Of a stretch of DNA of 64,000 bases, positions 26,895 through 35,460 are shown piece by piece (the first letter of the stretch is position 1; every line of letters begins with the position of its first letter). Origin of the DNA: JAJNPS01 sp031378845 (GTDB lineage: Bacteria; Pseudomonadota; Alphaproteobacteria; Rhodobacterales; Rhodobacteraceae). Both the position numbers and the translations under genes were made by a program. The notes beneath the pieces were generated by a model, which had not been told where the DNA came from, ran no database searches, and saw only the letters and a list, made by a program, of their open reading frames with translations. The DNA lies in the NCBI GenBank assembly GCA_031378845.1, contig JANNES010000015.1:310001-374000 (forward strand), given 5' to 3'.

Positions 26895-27056
26895 AGGGCC
26901 AGACTACTGGCACCACATGCCAAGGCCAAAGGAATTGTGGAAATGGGAAGGTCCAGCATGCAGAACGGATAAAATCCCTTCAAAATAACTAGAAATCTAA
27001 ACTAATGTACTTAATATCAACCTCTTACCCCGCCCGTAGCACACGTGATACCAACC

Positions 27057-27089
27057 AAAAAAAGCCCCATCCTGAAAACAGGACGGGGC
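27057..27089 (-). terminator. Rho-independent terminator of ccrM
   Basis: Minus-strand stem of 11 pairs (GCCCCGTCCTG with CAGGATGGGGC, one G-U pair that would be a mismatch on the plus strand), loop TTTT, followed by seven T. Orientation and strength fit the end of ccrM, 50 nt downstream of its stop. A second perfect 9-bp hairpin (27095-27115, loop CGG) lies between it and the stop. Confidence 0.9.
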
Positions 27090-27138
27090 AGGTATATTCC
27101 GGGCGGCCCGGAATACTGGCGTCTCGAATCCTCAGATT

Positions 27139-28266
27139 TCAGTTCGGGCGGCCAGCCTGATCGGCCTCCATCTCGGCCCGGATCTGCTGGCGCAGGATGT
27201 CAATCGGAACCATCTTCCCGTCGCGCTTGAAGTGCCAGTAGGTCCACCCATTACAAGACGGCGCCCCCTCCAGCGCAGCCCCGACCTGATGGATCGAACC
27301 TTTGACATCATTGCCGATCAAGGTGCCGTCAGCACGGACCTTGGCCTTGTAGCGATTGCCAAACGAGAACAACTCTTCGCCCGGGCGCAGCATGCCGCGC
27401 TCGACCACCTGACCAAACGGAACTCGTGGTTCGGAACGCTTGGAGCCGGTGACTTCCAGTCCGGAGGCATCAAAGCGCCGCACTCGGTCGATACGGTCTT
27501 GGGCCACCTTGCGGTAAGCCTCTTCACGCTCAATCCCGATGAAATCGCGGCCCAGCATCTTGGCGACTGCGCCGGTGGTGCCGGTGCCAAAAAACGGGTC
27601 CAGCACCACATCGCCGGGATTGGTGGTGGCCAGGATGACCCGGTGCAGCAGGCTTTCGGGTTTCTGCGTCGGATGGGCCTTGTCGCCTTGGTCGTCCTTG
27701 ATCCGTTCATGTCCCGTGCAGATCGGCAGCACCCAGTCCGACCGCATTTGCAACCCGTCATTCAGCGCCTTGAGCGCCTCATAGTTGAAGGTGTATTTTG
27801 ATGCTGCATCCTTGCCCGCCCAGATCAGCGTCTCATGCGCATTGGTCAGCCGCTTGCCCTTGAAGTTCGGCATCGGGTTCGACTTGCGCCAGACCACATC
27901 GTTGAGGATCCAGAAGCCCTGGTCCTGCAGGGCTGCACCCAGACGAAAGACGTTATGATAGCTGCCGATCACCCAGATTGCGCCGTTTGGTTTCAACAGA
28001 CGCCGCGCCGCCGCAAGCCAGGCGTGGGTAAAGGCGTCATAGGCCTCAAAGGATGCGAACTGATCCCAATGGTCGTCTACCGCGTCGACCTTGGAATTGT
28101 CCGGCCGGTGCAGCGCGCCCTTGAGTTGCAGATTATAGGGCGGATCGGCGAATATCAGGTCAACCGATGCTGCGGGCAACGACGCCATCATGTCGATGCA
28201 ATCACCCGACAAGATCGTGTTCAGCGGAAGTGCTGCAGCGCGAACCGCAGCGGTATGGATTGTCAT
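27139..28266 (-). CDS. ccrM: Cell-cycle-regulated adenine DNA methyltransferase CcrM (GANTC)
   Basis: 375-aa beta-class N6-adenine methyltransferase. DPPY occurs early (FADPPYNLQL), FGTGTTG later (DPFFGTGTTG), and a C-terminal CcrM-specific domain follows (from about residue 270, FGNRYKAKVRADGTL). CcrM methylates A in GANTC at the end of replication and sets cell-cycle promoters. The start at 28266 has GAGG seven bases upstream; a 15-residue extension is open but unsupported. Three GANTC sites lie 53-91 bp upstream. rnhB lies directly upstream on the same strand, a pairing common in Rhodobacterales. Confidence 0.95.
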   Translation of the reverse strand: MTIHTAAVRAAALPLNTILSGDCIDMMASLPAASVDLIFADPPYNLQLKGALHRPDNSKVDAVDDHWDQFASFEAYDAFTHAWLAAARRLLKPNGAIWVIGSYHNVFRLGAALQDQGFWILNDVVWRKSNPMPNFKGKRLTNAHETLIWAGKDAASKYTFNYEALKALNDGLQMRSDWVLPICTGHERIKDDQGDKAHPTQKPESLLHRVILATTNPGDVVLDPFFGTGTTGAVAKMLGRDFIGIEREEAYRKVAQDRIDRVRRFDASGLEVTGSKRSEPRVPFGQVVERGMLRPGEELFSFGNRYKAKVRADGTLIGNDVKGSIHQVGAALEGAPSCNGWTYWHFKRDGKMVPIDILRQQIRAEMEADQAGRPN

Positions 28267-28313
28267 TCTCGGCCTCTGATCTGGCGTTCTTTGGGTGCCA
28301 TATTTTTGCACTC

Positions 28314-28357
28314 AACATGAGTCAGACCTGATTCGTCGTCAAATTCTTTATTGAATC
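28314..28357 (-). promoter_or_regulatory. ccrM promoter region with three GANTC sites
   Basis: GAGTC (28319-28323), GATTC (28330-28334) and GAATC (28353-28357) fall within 39 bp. On the minus strand a candidate -35 TTGACG (28337-28342) is followed 17 bp later by a weak -10 CATGTT (28314-28319), so two of the methylation sites sit in or next to the spacer. The ccrM promoter of Caulobacter also carries GANTC sites that shut it off when fully methylated; the same control is inferred here. Confidence 0.65.
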
Positions 28358-29003
28358 AAGGGGTTACTGTTTTTCCTTGATACAAGATGTTGTGGACGGG
28401 ACGAAACGAACGCCTATGGTGAGGGGTCACACCAAGATTTTGCAATGCCGTGAGATGCGACGTGGTAGGGTATCCTGCGTTGGCGTCCCAGCCGTAGCCG
28501 GGGTGCTGTTGCCCCAAATCCACCATGATCTGGTCGCGCACGACCTTGGCCACGATCGATGCGGCTGCGATGGAGAGGCTGCGCGCGTCGCCCTTGATGA
28601 TCGCCTGGGCCGCGCAAACGAGGCCACGCGGCAACAGATTGCCATCAATCAGCGCATGATCAACGTGCCCCAGCCCTGAAATTGCCCGCGTCATTGCCAG
28701 ATGCGACGCGCGCAAAATGTTGAATTCGTCAATCTCGGCAACCGAGGCATGCGCGACGCTGACCTTGGCCACAGTACAGATCGCATCGTACAAAGCGGTC
28801 CGCCGCGCCGCCGTCAGCATCTTGGAATCAGCGATGCCGTCCGGGATGCGTACGGGGTCCAGGCGAACCGCACAGGCCGTAACCGGCCCTGCAATCGGAC
28901 CCCGCCCAACCTCGTCGACACCAACCACAACCCGCGCACCCATCGCAAAGGCGGCTCGTTCAAAGGCAAAGTCGGGGCGCAGGCGGATCATCGGCGCCAC
29001 CAT
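28356..29003 (-). CDS. rnhB: Ribonuclease HII
   Basis: 215-aa endonuclease that nicks RNA-DNA hybrids and single ribonucleotides in DNA. The DEDD active site is visible: GVDEVGRGPIAGPV (D30, E31), LIDGNLLP and KVVRDQIM, plus the conserved SIAAASIVAKV. Start 29003 is used; an ATG four codons inside (28991) is possible. ccrM follows after about 90 nt on the same strand, the gap being its regulatory region. Confidence 0.94.
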   Translation of the reverse strand: MVAPMIRLRPDFAFERAAFAMGARVVVGVDEVGRGPIAGPVTACAVRLDPVRIPDGIADSKMLTAARRTALYDAICTVAKVSVAHASVAEIDEFNILRASHLAMTRAISGLGHVDHALIDGNLLPRGLVCAAQAIIKGDARSLSIAAASIVAKVVRDQIMVDLGQQHPGYGWDANAGYPTTSHLTALQNLGVTPHHRRSFRPVHNILYQGKTVTP

Positions 29004-29102
29004 AGCGAGACCTGTGCAAAGAAAAAGGGGCGGGAGCTGCTCACCCTCCCACCCCCCGCAGTTGGACCCGCCCTAGGGCAAGACGGGTCCTTTCGCGGGT
29101 CT

Positions 29103-29600
29103 TTAGTGACCCGCAACCCGAAAGCCCGCGCTGCGCAAGCATTGCACGCCATAGATCCGGTCTGCCCGACCGTAGATCCGGGCAGTCTTGGCACAGTCGC
29201 GCGGCAGTCGGTAATCAAAGCCCTCGGCCCGCAGGCAGCTTTCAGGATAAACGGTCACGGTCCGGTCGCGTCCATCGACTTCGATGGCGCAAACCGCCGG
29301 GACTCGCGGTGAGCGGATGGGCACCGGCTGTGGAGCGGGCCGGTCGTGACGCTTGTTCTTATCGATCTGGTTCACAATCAAGCCCAGCACAATCGCTGCG
29401 GCCAGAGCTTTTGCCAGATCATTGTCACGATCTCGGGCAAACGTGGGCGAAGCTGACCCGAAAGCAATTGAAAGACCTGCAAGGACGGCGAACAGTCGGC
29501 GCGAGATCGACCTCGCTGTGATTGCCGTACGAGGGCGTTCCTCGCCAAGGCAAAGCATCGTTTCGGCAAGGGTCGCGGACTGGGTCTGGGGTTGGCGCAT
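29103..29600 (-). CDS. Small protein with one hydrophobic segment, unknown function
   Basis: 165 aa. A hydrophobic stretch (LFAVLAGLSIAFGSASPTFA) about 40 residues in looks like a late signal peptide or membrane anchor, a second one follows (LAAAIVLGLIVNQIDKN), and the C-terminal 60 residues contain four Cys (VCAIEVDG, ESCLRAEG, RDCAKTA, VQCLRSAG) that could form two disulfides. An excellent ribosome binding site, AGGAGG five bases before the ATG at 29600, fixes the start against a much longer frame. A CGGGTC/GACCCG hairpin spans the stop. No function can be named. Confidence 0.75.
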   Translation of the reverse strand: MRQPQTQSATLAETMLCLGEERPRTAITARSISRRLFAVLAGLSIAFGSASPTFARDRDNDLAKALAAAIVLGLIVNQIDKNKRHDRPAPQPVPIRSPRVPAVCAIEVDGRDRTVTVYPESCLRAEGFDYRLPRDCAKTARIYGRADRIYGVQCLRSAGFRVAGH

Positions 29601-29830
29601 CGGAACCTCCTGTCTTTCTTGAATGTCGGTGCGGCGGGTTTTGCTGGATGCCGACCGTCTCCAGACAGCCTCGCCCTGACCACGACAGACAGGCAATATC
29701 GGCGTCGCGCTAGGCGATAGCCGTCTGCCCGGCCCCCGTTGATATGCGATAGCAGTGTTGTGACGGGTGCAGCGATATTGAATATCGAGGCAAAGCTGCG
29801 CAGGATGGGTGCCAAGCCAAGGAGCCTGAC

Positions 29831-30118
29831 ATGAAAGCCATTCTAACCTTTGCCTTCGGGCTGTTCTTGCTGGCGACGGGTGCCGCGCAAGCGGAATGCT
29901 ATGCCGATTACAAGGCCAAACAGGATAACCCGTTGCGCCTGACCTACGGCGTTGCACAGGTCTCGGACGCCAATTGCAGTCCCGATGCCGCGACCGGCGA
30001 ACTTGCGCCGCGTCTTGACGCCGCTGGCTGGACTCTGCTCACTGTCCTTTCCACCTTCGGACCCGAAGGGCTTGAGGAGAGGAAAGCGAATGCAGGGGAT
30101 CACTACCTCCGCTACTGA
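29831..30118 (+). CDS. Small exported protein, partner of the winged-helix membrane protein
   Basis: 95-aa protein with a signal peptide (ILTFAFGLFLLATGAAQA, cleavage before ECYADYKAK). The mature part has two Cys (ECYADY and DANCSPD), which could form a disulfide, and ends FGPEGLEERKANAGDHYLRY. Its 3' end overlaps the next gene by 29 nt, so the two are coupled. No function is known; its periplasmic location and coupling to a membrane protein with a cytoplasmic winged helix suggest a sensing or accessory role (inference). Confidence 0.8.
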   Translation: MKAILTFAFGLFLLATGAAQAECYADYKAKQDNPLRLTYGVAQVSDANCSPDAATGELAPRLDAAGWTLLTVLSTFGPEGLEERKANAGDHYLRY

Positions 30119-30794
30119 CAGCCTGAGGGCGGGAAACCGCGTTGTCGGCTTTGGCATAGCTGCGATCGTGGCGATCTTGTTCGCCGCAGCAGTGTTCTTG
30201 TTTTTCAGTCTGCCGGACGCCAATGCCTTCAACGCCAAGGTTGAGCAGATTTTTGTTGAAAACAACAACCTGACCTCGGGCACCGATATCAAGCTTTTGG
30301 AGATTCTGGCCCAGTCCGGGACATCCTTTTCCGAGGTACTGCAAAGCTACCGGATGGTGATTTTCGTCCTTTTGGTCTTTGCTACCGCCCTGTTGCTGGC
30401 CGCCCTTATCTTTCTGGTCACCATCATCGCGCTGAACCGCCGCATCTCGGCAATTCAGCGGTCTGGCATTCAGGTGGCGACGCTGCTGATCAGCCGCGAG
30501 GGGCGTGCGGTCTATATCAACGACATGGAATTCGCACTGACCGAAGCCGCGCTGGAAACGCTGTCGGTTCTGGCTGAGGCCCGCATGGATGACGAGGTCC
30601 TGACCGGTGCGCAGATCGAGGCGGTCATCTCTGGCCGCAACGAGGCTGATTGCGACGAGGCGGCCGGTGCGACCCGCGTCAAACGACTGCGTGATACCTT
30701 GGGCAACCAGCTGGTCAGCGAGTTGTTGGTCAAGACGATTGCCCGGCGTGGTTATGTCTTGGCGGTGGGCAAGGATGTGATCCGGATGGTTTGA
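30090..30794 (+). CDS. Membrane protein with C-terminal winged-helix (OmpR-like) domain
   Basis: 234 aa. Two membrane helices (about residues 18-40 and 88-115) enclose a short loop of some 45 residues that should face the periplasm. The cytoplasmic C-terminal half looks like an OmpR/PhoB winged helix: MEFALTEAALETLSVLAEA, LTGAQIEAVI, the recognition-helix region RVKRLRDTLG and the wing VKTIARRGYVLAV. ToxR/CadC proteins have the winged helix at the N terminus; here the order is reversed. A probable membrane-bound transcription regulator, but DNA binding is inferred. AGGAAAG just upstream supports ATG 30090, inside the preceding gene. Confidence 0.78.
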   Translation: MQGITTSATDSLRAGNRVVGFGIAAIVAILFAAAVFLFFSLPDANAFNAKVEQIFVENNNLTSGTDIKLLEILAQSGTSFSEVLQSYRMVIFVLLVFATALLLAALIFLVTIIALNRRISAIQRSGIQVATLLISREGRAVYINDMEFALTEAALETLSVLAEARMDDEVLTGAQIEAVISGRNEADCDEAAGATRVKRLRDTLGNQLVSELLVKTIARRGYVLAVGKDVIRMV

Positions 30795-30833
30795 CACCCG
30801 TCGAGATTTCAGATGCAGTGCAGCCCGACGGCG

Positions 30834-32384
30834 TTAAACCGCGCGCGCCATCCATTCGTCGAGGGCCTCAATCTGATCCGCCGTCATGCGCAATCCAAGC
30901 TTGGAGCGCCGCCAGACCACGTCTTCGGCGGTTCGCGCATATTCATGCACCATCAGCCAACGCAGCTCTGCTTCGGTCAGCGTCGCACCGAAGTCCCGAC
31001 CCAAGGCGTCGGCACTGGTCGCCTGACCCAAGAACTTTCGCGCCTCGGTGCCGTAAGCGCGCACCAATCGGCCCACCCAATAATCGGTCAGAAAGGGATG
31101 GTCATGCTTTAGGGCGGCGCATAATGCGGCAACCCCGTCATGCGCAAAATTGCCTCCCGGCATCGCGACGCGGGCCGTCCAGGCCGCACCTGCCTTTGGA
31201 AAGAACGGCAGCAGCTTGGCCATCGCCGCCTCGGCCAATCGTCGATAGGTGGTGATCTTGCCGCCAAAGACGTTCAAAAGCGGCGCCCCTTCGGTGTCCA
31301 AAGACAGAACATATTCCCGCGTTGCCGCCGTCGCTGATTTCACCCCGTCGTCATAAAGCGGGCGCACGCCGGAATAGCTCCAGACGACATCAGCTGCCGT
31401 CACCGGCTTGGCGAAATACTCCGACGCAAACGCGCAAAGATAGTCACGCTCTTCAACAGTGCAGATCGCATCCTGGGCCGTGCCGTTGTGATCCTTGTCG
31501 GTCGTGCCGATCAACGTGAAGTCCTGCTCGTAGGGGATCGCAAAGATGATCCGCCCGTCCTTGCCCTGGAAAAAGTAAGCGCGATCGTGGTCAAAGAGCC
31601 GATTGGTGACGATATGCGAGCCGCGCACGAGACGGACACCTTCGGGGGAGTGGATGCGCGTGACATTGCAGATGATATCCGCAACCCAAGGGCCGCCTGC
31701 ATTCACAAGCGCCCTGGCGTGAAACGTCTGATGTCCCGCGGCTCCGCGGGTTTCAATCATCCAGCCGTCGATTTCCCGCGTTGCCGAGACCACGCGCGTG
31801 CGGGTCAGAATGGTTGCCCCGCGCGCTGCCGCATCCCGCGCGTTCAGGACGACCAGCCGCGAATCCTCGACCCAGCAATCAGAATACTCGTATGCGTGGC
31901 GAAACTTCGGTCGCAGGGCTTTGCCGGCAGGGTCTTTGCGCAAATCAAGGCTGCGGGTCGCTGGCAGTATGTGGCGCCCGCCCATTGTATCGTATAGACT
32001 CAGCCCCAGCCGGATGAGCCAGGCCGGACGCCGCCCGCGCAACCACGGCATGGCCGTTGAAAGGATGCGCGACAGCGGCGTGTCCGCATCAAACCTCATG
32101 TCCCAGTGGTAAGGCAGAACGAAACGCATCGGCCAAGAGATGTGCGGCATTGCAACCAGCAGGGTTTCGCGTTCCCTGAGGGCTTCGCGAACCAGACGGA
32201 ACTCAAAATATTCCAGATAGCGCAGCCCGCCATGGAACAACTTGGTCGATGCCGACGACGTCCCTTGCGCAAGATCGCCCTGTTCGGCCAGCGTCACGGA
32301 AAGTCCACGTCCCGCAGCGTCCCGTGCAATGCCGCAGCCATTGATCCCGCCGCCTATGATGAACAGGTCAAGCACCGATACCAC
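30834..32384 (-). CDS. glpD: Aerobic glycerol-3-phosphate dehydrogenase
   Basis: 516-aa FAD enzyme that oxidises sn-glycerol 3-phosphate to dihydroxyacetone phosphate and passes electrons to quinone at the inner membrane. FAD motif FIIGGGINGCGIARDAAGRG opens the protein; TSSASTKLFHGGLRYLE and the C-terminal DAO_C domain (LRWLMVHEYARTAEDVVWRR) are typical of GlpD. No glp transport or kinase genes lie next to it. It converges with the winged-helix membrane protein gene. Confidence 0.95.
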   Translation of the reverse strand: MVSVLDLFIIGGGINGCGIARDAAGRGLSVTLAEQGDLAQGTSSASTKLFHGGLRYLEYFEFRLVREALRERETLLVAMPHISWPMRFVLPYHWDMRFDADTPLSRILSTAMPWLRGRRPAWLIRLGLSLYDTMGGRHILPATRSLDLRKDPAGKALRPKFRHAYEYSDCWVEDSRLVVLNARDAAARGATILTRTRVVSATREIDGWMIETRGAAGHQTFHARALVNAGGPWVADIICNVTRIHSPEGVRLVRGSHIVTNRLFDHDRAYFFQGKDGRIIFAIPYEQDFTLIGTTDKDHNGTAQDAICTVEERDYLCAFASEYFAKPVTAADVVWSYSGVRPLYDDGVKSATAATREYVLSLDTEGAPLLNVFGGKITTYRRLAEAAMAKLLPFFPKAGAAWTARVAMPGGNFAHDGVAALCAALKHDHPFLTDYWVGRLVRAYGTEARKFLGQATSADALGRDFGATLTEAELRWLMVHEYARTAEDVVWRRSKLGLRMTADQIEALDEWMARAV

Positions 32385-32440
32385 CCTGAGGCCGACCCAT
32401 CAGGTCGGATTCGATCGGCTGGGATCAGCGTCCACGTCAA

Positions 32441-33739
32441 TCACAAGACATACCGCGAAAGGTCTGCCGACCGCGACAGCGCCCCGATATGCCGTTCGAC
32501 AAAATCAGCACCGACCTCGACGACCTCTCCGCCGCGATCTGGCGCCGTAAAACTGAGTTCTTCAAAGACCCGTTCCATCACTGTATAGAGCCTGCGCGCG
32601 CCGATATTCTCAATCGCCTGATTGACCTCTGCGGCGATCCTCGCCAGCGCTGCGATCCCGTCAGGGGTAAAGCTGACGGTCACGTTTTCAGTGCCCAACA
32701 TCGCCGAATACTGCCGGGTTAGCGCGTTGTCCGTCTCGGTCAGGATCCTGACGAAGTCGCCTTCGGTCAGGGGCTTCAGCTCCACCCGAATGGGCAGACG
32801 GCCCTGCAGTTCCGGCAAAAGGTCCGACGGCTTGGCGATATGAAAAGCGCCCGAGGCAATAAACAGGATATGGTCGGTTTTAACCGGTCCATACGTGGTC
32901 GACACCGTGGTGCCCTCGATCAGTGGCAGCAGATCTCGCTGCACGCCTTCGCGGCTGACATCGGCGCCGCGCGCATCCGCCCGGGCGCAGATCTTGTCGA
33001 TCTCGTCAAGAAAGACGATCCCGTTCTCTTGCACCGCCTCAAGTGCTGCGGTCTTGACGGTCTCGTCATCCAACAGCTTGTCTGCCTCTTGCCCGATAAG
33101 CAGATCATAGCTCTCGGCGACCGACACCCGTTTTTTGGTCGTCCTGCCACCAAAGGCTTTGAACAGGTCCTGCAGCCCTTGCATCTGGGTTTCCATGCCC
33201 GGCGCCATCGGAAACCCGCCCATGGCAGGCGCAGCATCCGCGACCTCGATCTCGATCAATGTATCGTCCAGTTCTCCGCGCTTGAGCTTGCCACGGAACA
33301 TCTCGCGCGTTTGTTCGCGGGCATCCTTGCCTGCCAGCGCCTCGATCACACGATCTTCTGCAGCCTTGGCGGCACGCGCTTTGACATCCTCGCGCATCTG
33401 CGCGCGGGTGTCGGACATGGCGGTATCAACAAGATCCCGAATGATGCTGTCCACATCGCGACCGACATAGCCGACCTCGGTGAACTTGGTGGCCTCCACC
33501 TTCAGGAATGGCGCACGGGCCAGTTTTGCCAGACGGCGCGAGATTTCGGTTTTGCCAACACCGGTCGGCCCGATCATCAGGATGTTCTTGGGATAGACCT
33601 CATCGCGCAAATCCGCTGCCAGCCGCTTGCGCCGCCAGCGGTTGCGCAAGGCGACGGCCACAGCGCGTTTTGCCTCCGCCTGCCCGATGATGTAGCGGTC
33701 CAGTTCCGAGACGATCTCGCGGGGCGTAAGTTCGGTCAT
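32441..33739 (-). CDS. hslU: ATP-dependent protease ATPase subunit HslU
   Basis: 432-aa AAA+ unfoldase of the HslUV protease. Begins MTELTPREIVSELDRYIIGQ, Walker A GPTGVGKT at residues 57-64, Walker B FLDEIDK, the pore motif region YVGRDVDSII and the C-terminal tail ADLSRYVL that inserts into HslV. The longer open frame is ignored because the family start is exactly here, and the ATG overlaps the stop of the DUF2157 gene by 4 nt. Confidence 0.97.
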   Translation of the reverse strand: MTELTPREIVSELDRYIIGQAEAKRAVAVALRNRWRRKRLAADLRDEVYPKNILMIGPTGVGKTEISRRLAKLARAPFLKVEATKFTEVGYVGRDVDSIIRDLVDTAMSDTRAQMREDVKARAAKAAEDRVIEALAGKDAREQTREMFRGKLKRGELDDTLIEIEVADAAPAMGGFPMAPGMETQMQGLQDLFKAFGGRTTKKRVSVAESYDLLIGQEADKLLDDETVKTAALEAVQENGIVFLDEIDKICARADARGADVSREGVQRDLLPLIEGTTVSTTYGPVKTDHILFIASGAFHIAKPSDLLPELQGRLPIRVELKPLTEGDFVRILTETDNALTRQYSAMLGTENVTVSFTPDGIAALARIAAEVNQAIENIGARRLYTVMERVFEELSFTAPDRGGEVVEVGADFVERHIGALSRSADLSRYVL

Positions 33740-34821
33740 TCTGTGCTCGCATAGGGGGGCAGCCGCGACTTGCCCGGAAAGTCGGGCAAGATGCGCATGA
33801 CCAATGACCGCAGCGGAACCCACCACGTGCCGATTGCCGTCACGATCCCACCAAGCAGGATCAAGATGAATGTCCAGGTGCCAAAGTTGTCGCTGTCGCC
33901 AACGACCCATGCAATCACCAAGGCAATGTAGGCGATGGCCGCCGACAGGAATGATCGCCGGTCAATGACCAGCGCCAGGACCCCGATCACCCCAAGAGCC
34001 ACAACCAGCATCAAGATGCCGCCCGCGCCACCGGTATTGTAAAGCGTGAGCGCGACCGTGTTGACCAGTGCGGGTGCGGCCAGCAGATGGAGCCAGAATG
34101 CCGTGGCAGCATGACGGCCAAGCCGGTAGGGATCACGGGTATCAAACCACATGCCCGCGACAAACGCGGCAATGCCAAAGCCAAGCGTCGCCAATGCAAA
34201 TGCCGGACTTTCGCGCAGATCGAAAAGCCCGTTGAAACCGTTGCGGCCGCCATTGACGAATCCGCCCAATGCATCGACCGAGGCGGTCATGGTATAGATC
34301 GCGCCCAGCGCAAAAAGCCCGAGGATGAACGCCGAAAATGGCAGCCGAAACTTCCTGTACCAGACCGCCATACCCAGCGCCGCAAGGACGAACGATCCGA
34401 CCACCGCTATTCGCAATGGCAGATCGGTCTGACCAAGGATCGTGATCGCAGAAATATAGATCCCCCCACCAAATGCCGATGCCAGCACCATGGAGGGCAA
34501 GTTCATGCGGCGCTTTAAGGTAAAGTAATGTGCCCACCACCAGACAATTGCGGCGCAGACCAGTGGCAGGATCGCGAGCATCGCAATCCCGCCGAACCAC
34601 GCCAGCATGGCTGCGATTCCCGAAAGCAAGATTATCAAGCCGATCGAGACGAAGATCTCGGAAAACCCGCGAAAGAACTCGAACGGCTCATCTTCGGCAG
34701 GCATCGCAGATCGCTTGCCCGCCCGATCATGGGCCAGAGCCGTGACAGATGCTGCCTGCGCCTCGGTCACGATGCCTGCGGCGACGGCGGCGCGCAGGTC
34801 TTCGGGGGCAAAGTCGGTCAT
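33736..34821 (-). CDS. DUF2157 integral membrane protein
   Basis: 361-aa protein with a soluble N-terminal segment (MTDFAPEDLRAAVAAGIVTEAQAASV, a DUF2157 signature) followed by about ten hydrophobic segments. Function unknown. It is squeezed between hslV and hslU with 4-nt ATGA overlaps on both sides (34818-34821 and 33736-33739), so its translation is coupled to the protease subunits. It may be a membrane partner of the HslUV protease or simply a passenger; nothing in the sequence decides this. Confidence 0.87.
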   Translation of the reverse strand: MTDFAPEDLRAAVAAGIVTEAQAASVTALAHDRAGKRSAMPAEDEPFEFFRGFSEIFVSIGLIILLSGIAAMLAWFGGIAMLAILPLVCAAIVWWWAHYFTLKRRMNLPSMVLASAFGGGIYISAITILGQTDLPLRIAVVGSFVLAALGMAVWYRKFRLPFSAFILGLFALGAIYTMTASVDALGGFVNGGRNGFNGLFDLRESPAFALATLGFGIAAFVAGMWFDTRDPYRLGRHAATAFWLHLLAAPALVNTVALTLYNTGGAGGILMLVVALGVIGVLALVIDRRSFLSAAIAYIALVIAWVVGDSDNFGTWTFILILLGGIVTAIGTWWVPLRSLVMRILPDFPGKSRLPPYASTE

Positions 34822-35375
34822 GCTGAAATACGCTCCACGGTCAGGTTCCCATTGGTATAGACACAAATATCGGCGGCGATGGCCATGGCGCGCCGGGCGA
34901 TATCCTCGGCACCCATATCCGTCTGCATGAGCCCCCGCGCTGCGGCCAGCGCGTAGTTGCCGCCCGACCCGATAGCGGCAACGTCATGTTCTGGCTCCAG
35001 CACGTCGCCCGCACCGGTGATGACAAAGAGATCGGTGCCGTTGGTGACGATCAACATGGCCTCAAGGTTGCGCAGATACTTGTCCATCCGCCAGTCCTTG
35101 GCGAGATCGACACAAGCCCGCGCCAATTGACCAGGTGCGGCTTCGAGTTTCTTTTCCAACCGCTCCAGCAAGGTAAAGGCATCCGCCGTCGATCCCGCAA
35201 ACCCCGCGACCACTGGCTGCCCTCCCGGCATCAGGCGACGCACTTTTCGGGCAGAGCCCTTGATGACGGTCTGGCCCAGACTGACCTGCCCATCACCCGC
35301 CACTACAACCTCGCCCCCGCGCCGGACCGCAAGGATCGTGGTGCCGTGCCAGCCGGGGAATTTGTCTTCGGCCAT
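34818..35375 (-). CDS. hslV: ATP-dependent protease subunit HslV
   Basis: 185-aa proteasome-like peptidase. A short propeptide precedes GTTILAVRR; the first Thr (residue 12) becomes the N-terminal nucleophile after processing. GDGQVSLGQTVIK and GSGGNYALAAARGL are conserved. Start 35375 has GGAGG six bases upstream. First gene of hslV-DUF2157-hslU; an 85-bp divergent promoter region separates it from the 35461 gene. Confidence 0.96.
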   Translation of the reverse strand: MAEDKFPGWHGTTILAVRRGGEVVVAGDGQVSLGQTVIKGSARKVRRLMPGGQPVVAGFAGSTADAFTLLERLEKKLEAAPGQLARACVDLAKDWRMDKYLRNLEAMLIVTNGTDLFVITGAGDVLEPEHDVAAIGSGGNYALAAARGLMQTDMGAEDIARRAMAIAADICVYTNGNLTVERISA

Positions 35376-35460
35376 GCGAAACCTCCGTTGTCTTTGCCCT
35401 ATATGGCCGTGCAGGATGCGCGGCACAAGCCAGCAGGATCGGCGCACCTTGACCAGAACG

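Noticed and set aside
29063..29113. Repeated GGACCC/CGGGTC inverted repeats between rnhB and the 29103 gene
   Set aside because: Several short hairpins are possible, but none has a clear T-run in the direction of either gene, so no terminator was called.
32840..33754. 304-codon plus-strand frame
   Set aside because: Antisense of hslU; no motif.
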